Shown here: in pieces, positions 44,501 through 53,350 of the stretch
How the letters are laid out: every line of letters starts with the position of its first letter
Position numbering within the stretch: position 1 is the first letter of the stretch
Source: an uncultured Lachnospiraceae bacterium
GTDB taxonomy: Bacteria; Bacillota; Clostridia; Lachnospirales; Lachnospiraceae
Reading direction: 5' to 3'
DNA: 56,470 nucleotides
Assembly (NCBI GenBank): GCA_910589635.1
Contig: CAJUTD010000009.1
Span: 1 to 56,470, forward strand
Position numbers and translations under genes: made by a program
The notes under the pieces: model-generated
Database searches by the model: none
What the model was told of the DNA's origin: nothing
What the model saw: only the letters and a program-made list of their open reading frames with translations

Positions 44501-44743
44501 TTCGCCAAGGCATACGCACAGGAACAGGAATGTGAAATTGATGATATGGGCATCCTGGCGCTTTATAATAGAATTAGTAATATCCAGAAACTGGATGAGG
44601 CTACAACCTTGACAGAGGTAAAAGAAATTGTTGACGAGGCTATAGCCCGTGCAGAGCGGGGAGGCCTGAAGAAAATATTTGGTGGGAAGAAATTTAATTC
44701 CGATGGGTATTTATATCTGAGGGAAAAAGATTTTGAAGATTAA
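41552..44743 (+). CDS. TPR protein with two repeat tracts and C-terminal P-loop ATPase
   Basis: A 1063-residue cytosolic protein. Residues 1-215 are helical TPR-like repeats (e.g. ATLCMVGEIYDRCKRYEESHE). Residues 220-420 are acidic and mostly helical. A tract of about 24 hexapeptides follows (428-571, QIPEDI-like), and then about eight nonapeptides (646-717, ATSGIAEE-like). The C-terminal ATPase domain has Walker A GGRGSGKT near residue 862 and a downstream LVIMEDTSRG Walker B. The start is TTG at 41552, eight bases after GAGGTG. Family unknown. glgB follows after 19 bases and may be co-transcribed. Confidence 0.82.
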   Translation: MDKYEYKLKLDQLKSLVEEKNYKTAAEIADTINWRKVRSAATLCMVGEIYDRCKRYEESHEILLMAYDRAAVGRNILYRLTLVSLKMGNLDEAKDYYEDFLDVAPYDNQKYILRYEIEKMSGADLPHLISILEEFKEREYREEWVFELAYLYHKIGDSERCVEVCDELILWIGDGKYVEKALELKMLYQPLTLTQEEKYREFMQRKEGAVKVHTTDKLESGEVVQETMQIPRITANTGRFNTQNLQAEIAKSMQQIMDANTKETVSDTMDNLKKIVEDIPYLQVPAEDSGRAVEDERYGHIETDEEIDDTLRNDFAEMLAEDWDGQISFSVQGGGTREPQVNGQIGIEEVLADWEKTRIAAETAMAAAQQKRLESAKARAMQEAWDLLERLHDIIPKLEAGVSPKELLEEQYLQNVSSEKQGIEEGAQIPEEVQIPQGIQIPEEVRMLQNTQIPEDIQMSENMPVLEGMQMPENVPLSEDMQMPESVPMPEDIRMPARVVMLEDMQAPEDIQMPERVAMPEDMQAPEDIRMPARVPLSEDMQMPESMPLPEDIRMPESVPMPEDVQTSEDVQALGDTRDMREISDSISAWEEAAKILGEPIPEEYLEKMRQEAAAKQKAKKQTAARKPMGSALPEEATAGRVVQAFATNETSQEATTSGIVEEATANETLQEAAASGIAQEPAASGIAEEFATSGIAEESAASGMSQHSATNEASQVHAGGKTSQEFAGSEPAQEPTGDGNAAQEAGASAKNAAGQGKAQSKEEEKRKNASSGKGDAGQYLQSVFEAAKASREEKEKVSVPKIEIEEPQEHISKLSPEQKKIFSYFVPISGMEQQLCQVLEGALHRKGTDNTSTSGNILITGGRGSGKTVLATDLIKVIQKSGKHSGGKVGKITGESLNNKELSQLLKKVAGGYLIVEKAGDISKKTATALSLLMEQNTDGLLVIMEDTSRGIEKLLSLDMNFAKKFTERIKIPIFTSDELVEFAKAYAQEQECEIDDMGILALYNRISNIQKLDEATTLTEVKEIVDEAIARAERGGLKKIFGGKKFNSDGYLYLREKDFED
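42833..43264 (+). repeat. 18-bp tandem repeat encoding about 24 hexapeptides
   Basis: Consensus [QPR]-[IMLA]-P-E-[DES]-[IVM], 24 units counted by eye. Units are imperfect at base level. Some longer blocks also repeat (RMPARV and PLSEDM units), which points to expansion by unequal exchange. Confidence 0.85.
43487..43702 (+). repeat. 27-bp tandem repeat encoding about eight nonapeptides
   Basis: Units such as FATSGIAEE, PAASGIAEE and AAASGIAQE occur eight times in a row with varied bases. This tract is unrelated in sequence to the hexapeptide tract. Confidence 0.75.
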
Positions 44744-44762
44744 GGGAACAGGAGTGAAAGGT

Positions 44763-46655
44763 ATGGAACATTTTTCAGAATTGGACATGTACTACTTGGG
44801 GCAGGGAACACATTATGATGTTTACAAAAAGCTCGGAGCGCACCCGGAAAAAAGAAGAGGAAAAGAGGGCGTTTATTTTGCGGTGTGGGCGCCCAATGCC
44901 GAAATGGTATCAGTCATTGGCACATTTAACGACTGGCAGGAACACGAAAATGAGATGAAACGGTTAGAGCCAATGGGCATTTACGAATTGTTTGTGCCTG
45001 GGGCAGCCGAGGGTGATTTGTACAAATTTTACATTGAGACGCCTGATGGAAGGAAGCTCTATAAGGCTGATCCCTATGCAAATTATGCAGAATTGCGTCC
45101 GGGGACTGCTTCAAGGGTGACGGATATTAACAAAATCGAATGGACAGATGACAAATGGATGGAGAAGCGCCGTGCATGTAAAGATGTGCATTCTCAGCCT
45201 ATGGCGATTTATGAGGTTCATCCCGGTTCCTGGATGCGCCATCCCGGGCGGGAAGATGAAGGTTTCTATACTTACCGTGAACTGGCAGAAAAATTGGCCT
45301 CCTATGTGAAAGAGATGGGTTATACCCATGTGGAAATGATGGGAATTTCGGAATATCCTTTCGACGGTTCTTGGGGTTACCAAGTTACCGGATATTATGC
45401 GCCCACTTCCAGGTATGGAACGCCTGAGGATTTTGCTTACTTTGTCAATTATATGCATAAGAATAATATTGGTGTTATCTTAGACTGGGTGCCTGCGCAC
45501 TTCCCCAGAGATGCGCATGGACTGGCAGAGTTTGACGGAACTTGTCTGTATGAGTATGCAGATCCCAGGAAAGGCGAGCACCCGGATTGGGGTACCAAGA
45601 TATTTGATTATGGCAAGACAGAAGTCAAGAACTTCCTTATCGGCAGCGCGTTGATGTGGATAGAGCATTACCATATTGACGGTCTCAGGGTGGATGCCGT
45701 GGCCTCCATGCTGTACCTTGACTATGGTAAGCAAGATGGACAGTGGGTTGCCAATGAATTTGGCGGCAATAAGAATCTGGAAGCGATTGAGTTTTTCAAA
45801 CATATTAACACGTTAATTCTCGGCAGGAATCCGGGAGTTGTAATGATTGCAGAGGAGTCTACGGCTTGGCCGAGGGTTACCGGAGGAGTAGAAGAGGAAG
45901 GGCTTAATTTCAGCTTTAAATGGAATATGGGATGGATGCATGATTTCCTGGATTACATGAAGCTCGATCCTTATTTCCGCAAAGATAACCATAACCGCAT
46001 GACCTTTGCCATGAGCTATAACAGCAGCGAGCATTATATTTTAGTGCTGTCACATGATGAGGTTGTTCATTTAAAGTGTTCTATGATTAATAAAATGCCC
46101 GGCGAAGGCAAAGATAAATTTGCCAACTTAAAGGCAGGGTATGGTTTCATGATGGGACATCCAGGCAAAAAGCTGTTATTTATGGGACAGGAGTTTGGAC
46201 AGCTGCGTGAGTGGAGTGAGGAGCGTGAGCTGGATTGGTTCCTGCTGGAAGAACCTCAGCATCGCCAGTTACAGATGTATGTGAAAGATTTGCTGCATAT
46301 TTATCGAAAATATCCGGCTATGTACGAGGCAGATACCGATTGGAGCAATTTTGAGTGGATAAATGCCGATGACAATACCCGCAGTGTGTTCAGTTTTATG
46401 CGCAAAAGCGTGAACGGCAAGAAAAATTTGATTTTTGTCTGCAATTTCACGCCTATGGCCTGGGACGATTACCGTGTGGGCGTGCCGTTGAAGAAGCAAT
46501 ATAAGCTTATTTTTAACAGTGATGATAAGAAATACGGCGGAGAGGGAACAGAGCGTCCCTTGTCATACAAAGCAGTGAAAAAAGAGTGCGATAATCGGCC
46601 GTATTCTTTTGCATATCCTTTGCCGCCTTACGGAGTAGCAGTATTCCAGTATTAA
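44763..46655 (+). CDS. glgB: 1,4-alpha-glucan branching enzyme
   Basis: A 630-residue GH13 enzyme that makes alpha-1,6 branches in glycogen. An N-terminal CBM48-like region (FAVWAPNAEMVSVIGTFNDW) leads to the barrel. The catalytic nucleophile Asp311 is in GLRVDAVAS, the acid/base Glu364 in IAEEST, and the third Asp in SHDEVVH. A C-terminal beta domain ends it. The start is the ATG at 44763, 9 bases after AGGAG; the frame opens ten codons earlier without support. No other glg gene is nearby. Confidence 0.97.
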   Translation: MEHFSELDMYYLGQGTHYDVYKKLGAHPEKRRGKEGVYFAVWAPNAEMVSVIGTFNDWQEHENEMKRLEPMGIYELFVPGAAEGDLYKFYIETPDGRKLYKADPYANYAELRPGTASRVTDINKIEWTDDKWMEKRRACKDVHSQPMAIYEVHPGSWMRHPGREDEGFYTYRELAEKLASYVKEMGYTHVEMMGISEYPFDGSWGYQVTGYYAPTSRYGTPEDFAYFVNYMHKNNIGVILDWVPAHFPRDAHGLAEFDGTCLYEYADPRKGEHPDWGTKIFDYGKTEVKNFLIGSALMWIEHYHIDGLRVDAVASMLYLDYGKQDGQWVANEFGGNKNLEAIEFFKHINTLILGRNPGVVMIAEESTAWPRVTGGVEEEGLNFSFKWNMGWMHDFLDYMKLDPYFRKDNHNRMTFAMSYNSSEHYILVLSHDEVVHLKCSMINKMPGEGKDKFANLKAGYGFMMGHPGKKLLFMGQEFGQLREWSEERELDWFLLEEPQHRQLQMYVKDLLHIYRKYPAMYEADTDWSNFEWINADDNTRSVFSFMRKSVNGKKNLIFVCNFTPMAWDDYRVGVPLKKQYKLIFNSDDKKYGGEGTERPLSYKAVKKECDNRPYSFAYPLPPYGVAVFQY

Positions 46656-46680
46656 TAACCGTTTAAAATTTGTGAAAATG

Positions 46681-46732
46681 AAAAATCTGGCTCATCAAAT
46701 TTTATTTGTGAGAGACAGATTTTTCGTTTTTT
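46681..46732 (+). terminator. Terminator of glgB
   Basis: AAAAATCTG (46681-46689) with CAGATTTTT (46716-46724) and an inner CTCA/TGAG. A run of six Ts (46727-46732) follows. Confidence 0.88.
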
Positions 46733-46819
46733 GAGGGAACGCTTATGGTTTAGGGATAAAAGTAGCATAACAGAGATTCGGGCATATAGTATAGGGATAG
46801 AATAAATGGGAGAATCACT

Positions 46820-47617
46820 GTGGATTATAAACAAGATGTATTTTACAGAACCCCCAAACAAAACATGTCTAAAATACCTTTTTATATGGCATACCCTATG
46901 CAGACCGTTTATATGGAAGAACTGGAATATGCCCGGGATCTAGAGAAGTTAAAGGGGATGTATCCCAAAGAAGTCCGCTCTATCCAGGAGATGGTGGAGG
47001 ACGAGTGTGATAAAATGGAGTACGAAGGAAGCTTGATGTTTGACGAATATCCTGACAGGCTTATGGTAAACCGCATCGTAAAGCGAATTTATGATGCTTC
47101 CGCAGGTCAGCCGGATATTCAGAAGTATGAAGTTGAACAGTGCGACATGGGTCAGTATGAGAGAGAACAGTATGAAGAAGGCGCGTTTGAAGAGATGCAA
47201 ATGCGCATGGATAACGCAGGCATGGATATTTCGCAATTGCCGGAAGGAAGAGAGGCGCTAGAAAGGTTTCCTCTGGAAGAAATGCAGTCAGATGATTCTT
47301 TGTCAGAGGAGCTCTCGATGGAAGAGATGCCTATGGAGGAACTGCCGTTAGAAGGAAATCTTATGGCGCAGCGTAGCCCGGGAGGCCCAGGTTGGGGGCC
47401 GGGAGGTCCGGGAGGTCCAGGTTGGGGCCCAGGAGGTCCGGGAGGCCCAGGAGGTCCAGGTTGGGGCCCGGGAGGTCCAGGAGGTCCAGGTTGGGGCCCG
47501 GGAAGACCCCCACAGCCACCGAGAAACAATGGTTTGCAGAATTTGATAGAGGTATTGCTGTTCAATGAAATGTATCAGCGAAGATGCAGGCACAAGAGGT
47601 GCCGCCGCTGGTGGTGA
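46820..47617 (+). CDS. Gly-Pro-rich collagen-like protein with conserved N-terminus
   Basis: A 265-residue protein. Residues 15-85 form a well-ordered domain (PMQTVYMEELEYARDLEKLK, EDECDKMEYEGSLMFDEYPD). An acidic Met/Glu-rich linker follows. A GGPGWGPGGP repeat tract spans about 189-232. A Cys/Arg-rich tail (RRCRHKRCRRWW) ends it. It is monocistronic. The GTG start at 46820 is preceded by GGGAG. The collagen-like tract and basic Cys tail recall spore-coat or surface proteins, but this is inference, and the N-terminal domain is not one I can name. A CATATAGTA element about 40 bases upstream weakly resembles sporulation promoters. Confidence 0.75.
   Translation: MDYKQDVFYRTPKQNMSKIPFYMAYPMQTVYMEELEYARDLEKLKGMYPKEVRSIQEMVEDECDKMEYEGSLMFDEYPDRLMVNRIVKRIYDASAGQPDIQKYEVEQCDMGQYEREQYEEGAFEEMQMRMDNAGMDISQLPEGREALERFPLEEMQSDDSLSEELSMEEMPMEELPLEGNLMAQRSPGGPGWGPGGPGGPGWGPGGPGGPGGPGWGPGGPGGPGWGPGRPPQPPRNNGLQNLIEVLLFNEMYQRRCRHKRCRRWW
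47383..47515 (+). repeat. GGPGWGPGGP tandem repeat
   Basis: Units of ggaggtccaggttggggcc with small changes encode about four GGPGW-GPGGP blocks. High identity between units suggests recent duplication and a length that varies between strains. Confidence 0.85.
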
Positions 47618-47689
47618 TACTGGAAGATGCAGACATAAGAGATATTACCGCTAGCGGTTATGTAGGAAAATGTGATTGAAAGGTTTACA

Positions 47690-48850
47690 ATGGAAGAATT
47701 AAGGGAACTCTTATACAGATATTTGAATGACGGATTGGTACGGCTCACAATCAGCAATCCCAGAAGCAAGACGGAGGCTGCAAAAATCAGCCTCCGCCCG
47801 GTGCTGCTGGGAGAGAAACTTGTGTTTCAGGCGAGTATCAGCCGGGAAAATAAAATATTTCACCGCAATTTAGTCAAAGATGAGGCCGTGGAGGAAATTG
47901 TGAAGTGGATGGGAGCATACCGCCAGCTGGAGGCATTTTCCCAAAATGGACAAGCTACGGCGCTTGTCAGCAAGAAAGGCAAAGTGGGGATTAAGGAGAA
48001 AAAAATATCGTGCTGTGTAAAACAACAGGATTTATCTCATAATAGAAAGAAAAAGTATATTCTTGAGCCAGGGCGCAAAGTAGACTTTCTCGTAGATTTG
48101 GGCGTGCAGACGAAAGAGGGCAAGATTGTGCACGCGAAATATGACAAGTTCCGGCAAATCAACCGTTTTCTGGAATTTATAGAGGATATTCTGCCTCAAC
48201 TTCCAGAAGATCGTGAAGTGACAATTCTTGATTTTGGCTGTGGAAAGTCGTATCTTACCTTTGCCATGTACCATTATCTGAAGGAACTGAAGGGATATCA
48301 GGTGCATATTATTGGGTTAGACCTGAAGGAGGATGTCATTGCGCATTGCAGGGAACTGGCTATAAAATATGGATATGCGGGGCTGGATTTCTATGTGGGG
48401 GATATTGCCTCATATGAGGGAATAAGTCAGGTCGATATGGTGGTGACTCTTCACGCTTGCGATACAGCGACGGACTATGCGTTGGACAAGGCAATTCGCT
48501 GGAACGCCAAAGTGATTCTGTCTGTGCCCTGCTGCCAGCATGAAATGAATGGACAGATCAAGAATGAAATTTTGGCGCCGATATTTTCTTATGGGCTGAT
48601 TAAGGAACGGATGGCAGCGTTATTTACAGATGCAATCCGGGCACAGATTCTTGAGAGTAAAGGCTATCAGGTGCAGATTTTAGAGTTTATTGACATGGAG
48701 CACACGCCAAAAAATATATTAATCCGTGCTGTGAAGAAAGGCAGAGCCAAGAGCGGCGGGGATTATCGCAGAATTATGGAGTTTTTGCATGTGCAGCCTA
48801 CATTGGCGGCGTTACAGGATAGAGGAAAGGATGATAAACAGAATGCGTAA
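47690..48850 (+). CDS. Class I SAM-dependent methyltransferase
   Basis: A 386-residue cytosolic enzyme. The SAM-binding motif I is DFGCGKSYLTFAM near residue 184. Later motifs GLDLKEDVIAHC and MVVTLHACDTATDYAL fit the MTase fold. SVPCCQHEMN and the DMEHTPKNILIR tail belong to a branch I know only as conserved hypothetical. The substrate is unknown. The start is the ATG at 47690, six bases after AAAGG; an upstream GTG at 47672 is weaker. The next gene's start overlaps this gene's end by 20 bases. Confidence 0.88.
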   Translation: MEELRELLYRYLNDGLVRLTISNPRSKTEAAKISLRPVLLGEKLVFQASISRENKIFHRNLVKDEAVEEIVKWMGAYRQLEAFSQNGQATALVSKKGKVGIKEKKISCCVKQQDLSHNRKKKYILEPGRKVDFLVDLGVQTKEGKIVHAKYDKFRQINRFLEFIEDILPQLPEDREVTILDFGCGKSYLTFAMYHYLKELKGYQVHIIGLDLKEDVIAHCRELAIKYGYAGLDFYVGDIASYEGISQVDMVVTLHACDTATDYALDKAIRWNAKVILSVPCCQHEMNGQIKNEILAPIFSYGLIKERMAALFTDAIRAQILESKGYQVQILEFIDMEHTPKNILIRAVKKGRAKSGGDYRRIMEFLHVQPTLAALQDRGKDDKQNA

Positions 48851-51371
48851 AGGCATAATTAAGATTGTGGTGTTGATTCTTGTTTTTTGCTTGACGGTAG
48901 TGGCAATGGGGGAGAGGGACAGGCAGAGTGAGATGAATCTTACGTCGGAAATGGCGTCTGTGTCGCTTCCTGTCGTTTGTCTTCAGCGCGGGGAAATGAA
49001 GATGAACCAGCTCTACGGCTACCGTACAGAGATGGATGCCACCGCTATGCGCGATACGATTACGCCGCTGGGAGAAGATTTATCTCTTCCGCTGGTGGTG
49101 AAACCTTACCAGAATCAGGTGGAGAGCATCTCTTTTGAGGTGCGCTCTATGGACATGGAGAGACTGGTTGAGGACGGAGAAATCAGCAGTTTTTCCCAGG
49201 AAAACGGAGAAATCCGGGTGGCATTACAATTTGAGAACATTTTGGAACAGGGAACAGAATATATGCTGGCGATTACGGTCAACAGCGATGGTGCGCCCAT
49301 ATATTACTATACCAGGCTTGTCCGCGAGGCGGATTATTTTGTGGACGAGACGTTAGACCTTGTTATGAATTTCCATGAGCAATCTTTTGACAAAGCGCAG
49401 GCTGGCAACCTTGCTCTCTATTTGGAGCCGAACAGCCAGGGTGATAACACTACGTTGCAGAAGGTGACGATTAATTCAAGTCTGGCGCAAGTTAGTTGGG
49501 CTGAGTTCACCGGAGAACGGCTGGAACAGCCGATCCCTTCTATCAAGGAACTGGGCAGTTCATACAATACGGTTACGCTCAGATATATTGTGACTGCGGC
49601 GGGAGACGGCGGAGAAGTGGAGTATTACACAGTGGAAGAGTATTATCGTGTGCGTTACAATAGCACAATAAACCGCATGTCCCTATTGAATTATGAGAGG
49701 GATATGACACAGGTTTTCCGCGGCGAGAAACGAACGGTCAATAGAAATAAGCTACTTTTGGGTATACGGCCGGAGGATGTGGAATATAAGGCCAATGAGA
49801 AAGGTACGGTTGTTGCGTTTATTCAGGAGGGAGAGCTTTGGAGTTATAACAGTGACAGCCATGAGCTTTTCCAGATTTTCAGTTTCCGCAGCGCGGAAGG
49901 AATTTCGGATCGTGAGAATAATGGGCAACATGAGATTAAGATTATGCGCATGGATGAGGGCGGCAGCATGGATTTCGTGGTGTACGGTTATATGAACCGG
50001 GGAAGCCATGAGGGACAAACTGGAATCAGCGTCTTCCATTATGACAGCGTGGCAAATACTGTGGAGGAAATTCTATTTATCCCTGCGGACTCCTCTTATG
50101 AGGTTTTGAAAGCAGACTGGGGCGAAGTGTTCTATATCAGCGGTGAGAATAAGTTTTATCTTCTTGCGGACGGACAATTGTACAGGATTGATTTAGCAAG
50201 CAGCCAGGCACAGCCGATTATCCGTGATATCCACCCGGGTAGTTATGTAGTGTCTGAGGATGGACGGTATCTTGCATGGCAGGATTCCAAAGAAAATGAA
50301 CGCTCACAAAAGATTAAAATAATGGATTTGGAAGGTGAAAAGGTCCGTTCAATAGAGGGAAACAGCGGAGAATACTTAAAACCTATCGGCTTTGTAGAAA
50401 GCGATTTTGTCTATGGTTCGGCGAAAGCAGCGGAAGTGGCGGAAGACAGTGCAGGGAATGCAAGATTTCTCATGTATAAGGTTACGATTACAGATAAGAA
50501 TTCCAAGACAGTTAAGGAATATCAGAAGGATGGGTATTACATTTCCAATGCGTATGTAGACCAGGACACTATTTTTCTGGATCGGGAGATGCGGACTGAG
50601 ACGGGATTTATGCCGGTGGTCCAGGATACCATCAAAAATCAACAGTTAGAATCGTCCCGCCTGGTTATGGTTGATACGATTGTAACAGAAAAGAAGCAGA
50701 CGCAGGTGGAGCTCGTGTTTGCAGGGGAAGATACGGAAGAGATTAAGAATTTGCAAGTAAAAGCGCCCAAAGAAGTAGTGGTCGAGGAGCCGCGGATAGT
50801 GGAACTTGAGAGCGACAGGGATAGGGAGAATTATTATGTCTACAGCAGAGGAAAAATTCTTTTGTCCACGCCATCGGTGACGGACGCTATTCTTTGTGCA
50901 GATGAAAATGCTGGTGTAGTCATTGATCCTAAGCAGAAATATATATGGCGCAGGGGTAGGAAAACAAGCCAGCCCATGATTGGGCCTGGGACTATGGATA
51001 TGGCGGAACTCAGTGACAATTCAGTCGTTCGCTGCCTGACATATCTGCTTAGGCAGGAAGAGAGCAGCATAGATGTGGAGGATCTGATTGCCAAGGGTGA
51101 GACGCCCAGGCAGATTTTGTCGGAGGCGTTGACCAATCATAAAGTAGTAGATCTATCCGGGTGCAATGTGAGCCAGGTATTATATTATGTAAATCTTGGG
51201 CATCCAGTACTTGCTATGATTGGAAACGAGGCCGTGCTGATCGTCGGATACGATGAGCATAACACGATTCTCTACCAGCCGGCGGAGAATACAGCTAAGA
51301 AGATGGGATTACAGGACAGTGATACGCTCTTTAGCGGGGCTGGGAATATCTTTGTGGGATATATAGAGTAG
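48831..51371 (+). CDS. Secreted beta-rich protein with degenerate C39-like domain
   Basis: An 846-residue protein. Residues 5-26 form a signal or anchor helix. A long beta-rich extracellular part follows, with propeller-like blades (e.g. DWGEVFYISGENKFYLLADGQ, VSEDGRYLAWQDSKENE). The last 150 residues resemble a C39-like papain fold (GHPVLAMIGNEAVLIVGYDEHNTIL). The catalytic His expected before AVLIVGYD is Glu, and the Cys (VVRCLTYLL) lacks the usual context, so it is probably a pseudopeptidase. The start is the ATG at 48831, preceded by GAGGAAAGG. It is coupled to the methyltransferase gene and followed by the kinase gene after 11 bases. Confidence 0.75.
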   Translation: MINRMRKGIIKIVVLILVFCLTVVAMGERDRQSEMNLTSEMASVSLPVVCLQRGEMKMNQLYGYRTEMDATAMRDTITPLGEDLSLPLVVKPYQNQVESISFEVRSMDMERLVEDGEISSFSQENGEIRVALQFENILEQGTEYMLAITVNSDGAPIYYYTRLVREADYFVDETLDLVMNFHEQSFDKAQAGNLALYLEPNSQGDNTTLQKVTINSSLAQVSWAEFTGERLEQPIPSIKELGSSYNTVTLRYIVTAAGDGGEVEYYTVEEYYRVRYNSTINRMSLLNYERDMTQVFRGEKRTVNRNKLLLGIRPEDVEYKANEKGTVVAFIQEGELWSYNSDSHELFQIFSFRSAEGISDRENNGQHEIKIMRMDEGGSMDFVVYGYMNRGSHEGQTGISVFHYDSVANTVEEILFIPADSSYEVLKADWGEVFYISGENKFYLLADGQLYRIDLASSQAQPIIRDIHPGSYVVSEDGRYLAWQDSKENERSQKIKIMDLEGEKVRSIEGNSGEYLKPIGFVESDFVYGSAKAAEVAEDSAGNARFLMYKVTITDKNSKTVKEYQKDGYYISNAYVDQDTIFLDREMRTETGFMPVVQDTIKNQQLESSRLVMVDTIVTEKKQTQVELVFAGEDTEEIKNLQVKAPKEVVVEEPRIVELESDRDRENYYVYSRGKILLSTPSVTDAILCADENAGVVIDPKQKYIWRRGRKTSQPMIGPGTMDMAELSDNSVVRCLTYLLRQEESSIDVEDLIAKGETPRQILSEALTNHKVVDLSGCNVSQVLYYVNLGHPVLAMIGNEAVLIVGYDEHNTILYQPAENTAKKMGLQDSDTLFSGAGNIFVGYIE

Positions 51372-51382
51372 GATGAAAAGAA

Positions 51383-53350
51383 ATGAATTTAGGAGAACGG
51401 TTTTTTTGCTCTAAGTGCATGGTGGAAATAGAAGAAGAGGGAACCTGCCCCTATTGCGGATATGACCCGGGAGAGGAGACGGACAATTCGTTTCTGGAAG
51501 AGGGAACGTTGCTTCACAATGGGCGTTATCAGCTTGGGGCGGTAACTGGCAGGGGCGGTTTTGGCATCACATATGCGGCATGGGATTTGGTGTTGGAGAT
51601 GGCGGTGGCCGTCAAAGAATACTTTCCGGTGGGCTATAGTTTCCGGGATATCTGCAAAAGCGACCAGGTAGAGACGGAAACAGAAAGCGCCTTGTATTAT
51701 CAGCTTGGGCTACGGACTTTTCTCAGGGAATCCAGGATTCTGGCATCCCTGCTGAATATCAAGTCCGTTGTAGAAGTATATGATTGTTTTGAGGAGAACC
51801 ATACAGCTTATATTATTATGGAATTTGTGAGGGGCAAAAAACTGGCGGAATATTATAAAGACAAAAAACTTTCTGCCAGAAAGCTGATGAAACTCCTCAG
51901 ACCAACAATCAATGATTTGATTTCTATACATAACGTAGGCGTCCTGCATAGGGATATCAGCCCGGATAACTTGATTGTGCAGGAAGATGGAATCGTGAAG
52001 CTAATAGATTTTGGCGCTTCCTTAAAGCTGGACAGGGAGGCTGAGAAAAATTTTTGCCTAAACCGGGGATATGCAGCGTTGGAACAATATGACCCGGATG
52101 GCAAACAGGGAGGCTGGACAGATGTCTATGGGCTTGCAGCAACGCTCTATACTGTTATTTCCGGACAGGGCATAACGGATGCTGTAAACAGGCTGGAAAG
52201 TGATACGATAAAGCCTCTGCATAAATCCCATGTGCGCATACGACGCAGACTGAGCAGAGCGATTCACAAAGGGTTAGCAGTGAAGGTTTCTAAAAGACAT
52301 CAAAGCATGGTTGAATTTCAGGAGGATTTATACGATTTTAAAACAAATCCTACAAAGACACAGTCGTTTATATCAAATTTGAAACTTGTTCTTCTGATGC
52401 TCGCGGTGGAGGCGGTGATTGTTGTGCCAATCAAGGATAAGGATGTACATATGATCAGGCAGCTTGAGCTTGCTGCCAAAGCCCTCCTGGAAAACGATAC
52501 AAAATCAGCCTGCATTCTTGGCGCGGGGTACCGTGACGGCGTGATGGGAGAAGAGATGTTTCAGTCAGATGAAAAGCTAGCCGTCTACTGGTATGAATGG
52601 GCGGCGGAGCACGGCGATACTTTGGCAATGTATGAGTATGCGGATATGCTGCGGCAAGGAGCGATAACAAAACAGGATATTCCCAAAGCAGTTTCCTTTT
52701 ATGAGCAGGCAATAGAGAATGGTAGCCCGGAAGCCATGAACGATCTGGGATGCCTTTATTCTGAAGGGAAGTATGTAGAGCAGGATTTAAGTTTGGCATA
52801 CCACTATTTTGAACAAGCGGCAGGCGCGGGGCTGCCGAAGGCTATTGTAAATGTAGGGCTTATGTGCTATAAGGGGAGAGGAATTACCGAAGATAAGGAG
52901 AGGGCGGCAAGATGTTTTCGGGAAGCAGATGAAAAAGGTGAATACCTGGGAACCCTGTATCTGGGTCTTTGTTATGGCAGGGGAGAGGGTGTGAAACAAA
53001 GCGATATCCTTTGTTACAAGTATTGTTATGAAGCGGCAGTTGCCGGAGTTCCGGAAGCCATGTGCTGGATAGGGGAAATCTATCTGAACGGGCTATTAGG
53101 CTTTCAGGACGAGACGGAAGCGGCGGAGTGGTTTAAAAAAGCTTCCGATACAGGGTATGCGGAAGGAGAATATATCTACGCCACATTATTAAGGGATGGA
53201 ATCGGGGTAGAGAAGGATGAGCAAGAGGCATATTCGCAAATGTGTGTGGCAGCTTTTGACGGCTCCCTAAAGGCGCAAAAGGAGATAAGGAGAATGCGCC
53301 GGAACGGCTTTCAAATCCAGCCTCATCCTCTGCCCGACAAATCCATGTAA
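51383..53350 (+). CDS. Ser/Thr protein kinase with zinc ribbon, TM and Sel1 repeats
   Basis: A 655-residue kinase. A zinc ribbon uses C9, C12, C22 and C25. The kinase domain follows: glycine loop GRGGFG (56-61), Lys78 in VAVKEYF, catalytic loop HRDISPDN (189-196) and DFG at 209-211. A membrane helix is at about 333-350. Extracellular Sel1 repeats (about 395-640, e.g. GSPEAMNDLGCLYSEGKYV) form the outer part. AGGATG precedes the ATG. It is the last gene of the run that includes the C39-like protein. Its 3' end overlaps the convergent XRE gene by 28 bases. Confidence 0.93.
   Translation: MNLGERFFCSKCMVEIEEEGTCPYCGYDPGEETDNSFLEEGTLLHNGRYQLGAVTGRGGFGITYAAWDLVLEMAVAVKEYFPVGYSFRDICKSDQVETETESALYYQLGLRTFLRESRILASLLNIKSVVEVYDCFEENHTAYIIMEFVRGKKLAEYYKDKKLSARKLMKLLRPTINDLISIHNVGVLHRDISPDNLIVQEDGIVKLIDFGASLKLDREAEKNFCLNRGYAALEQYDPDGKQGGWTDVYGLAATLYTVISGQGITDAVNRLESDTIKPLHKSHVRIRRRLSRAIHKGLAVKVSKRHQSMVEFQEDLYDFKTNPTKTQSFISNLKLVLLMLAVEAVIVVPIKDKDVHMIRQLELAAKALLENDTKSACILGAGYRDGVMGEEMFQSDEKLAVYWYEWAAEHGDTLAMYEYADMLRQGAITKQDIPKAVSFYEQAIENGSPEAMNDLGCLYSEGKYVEQDLSLAYHYFEQAAGAGLPKAIVNVGLMCYKGRGITEDKERAARCFREADEKGEYLGTLYLGLCYGRGEGVKQSDILCYKYCYEAAVAGVPEAMCWIGEIYLNGLLGFQDETEAAEWFKKASDTGYAEGEYIYATLLRDGIGVEKDEQEAYSQMCVAAFDGSLKAQKEIRRMRRNGFQIQPHPLPDKSM

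Noticed and set aside
47152..47565. Minus-strand Pro/Gly frame
   Set aside because: It is the reverse reading of the GGPGW repeat; the plus-strand gene has a ribosome binding site and a structured N-terminal domain.
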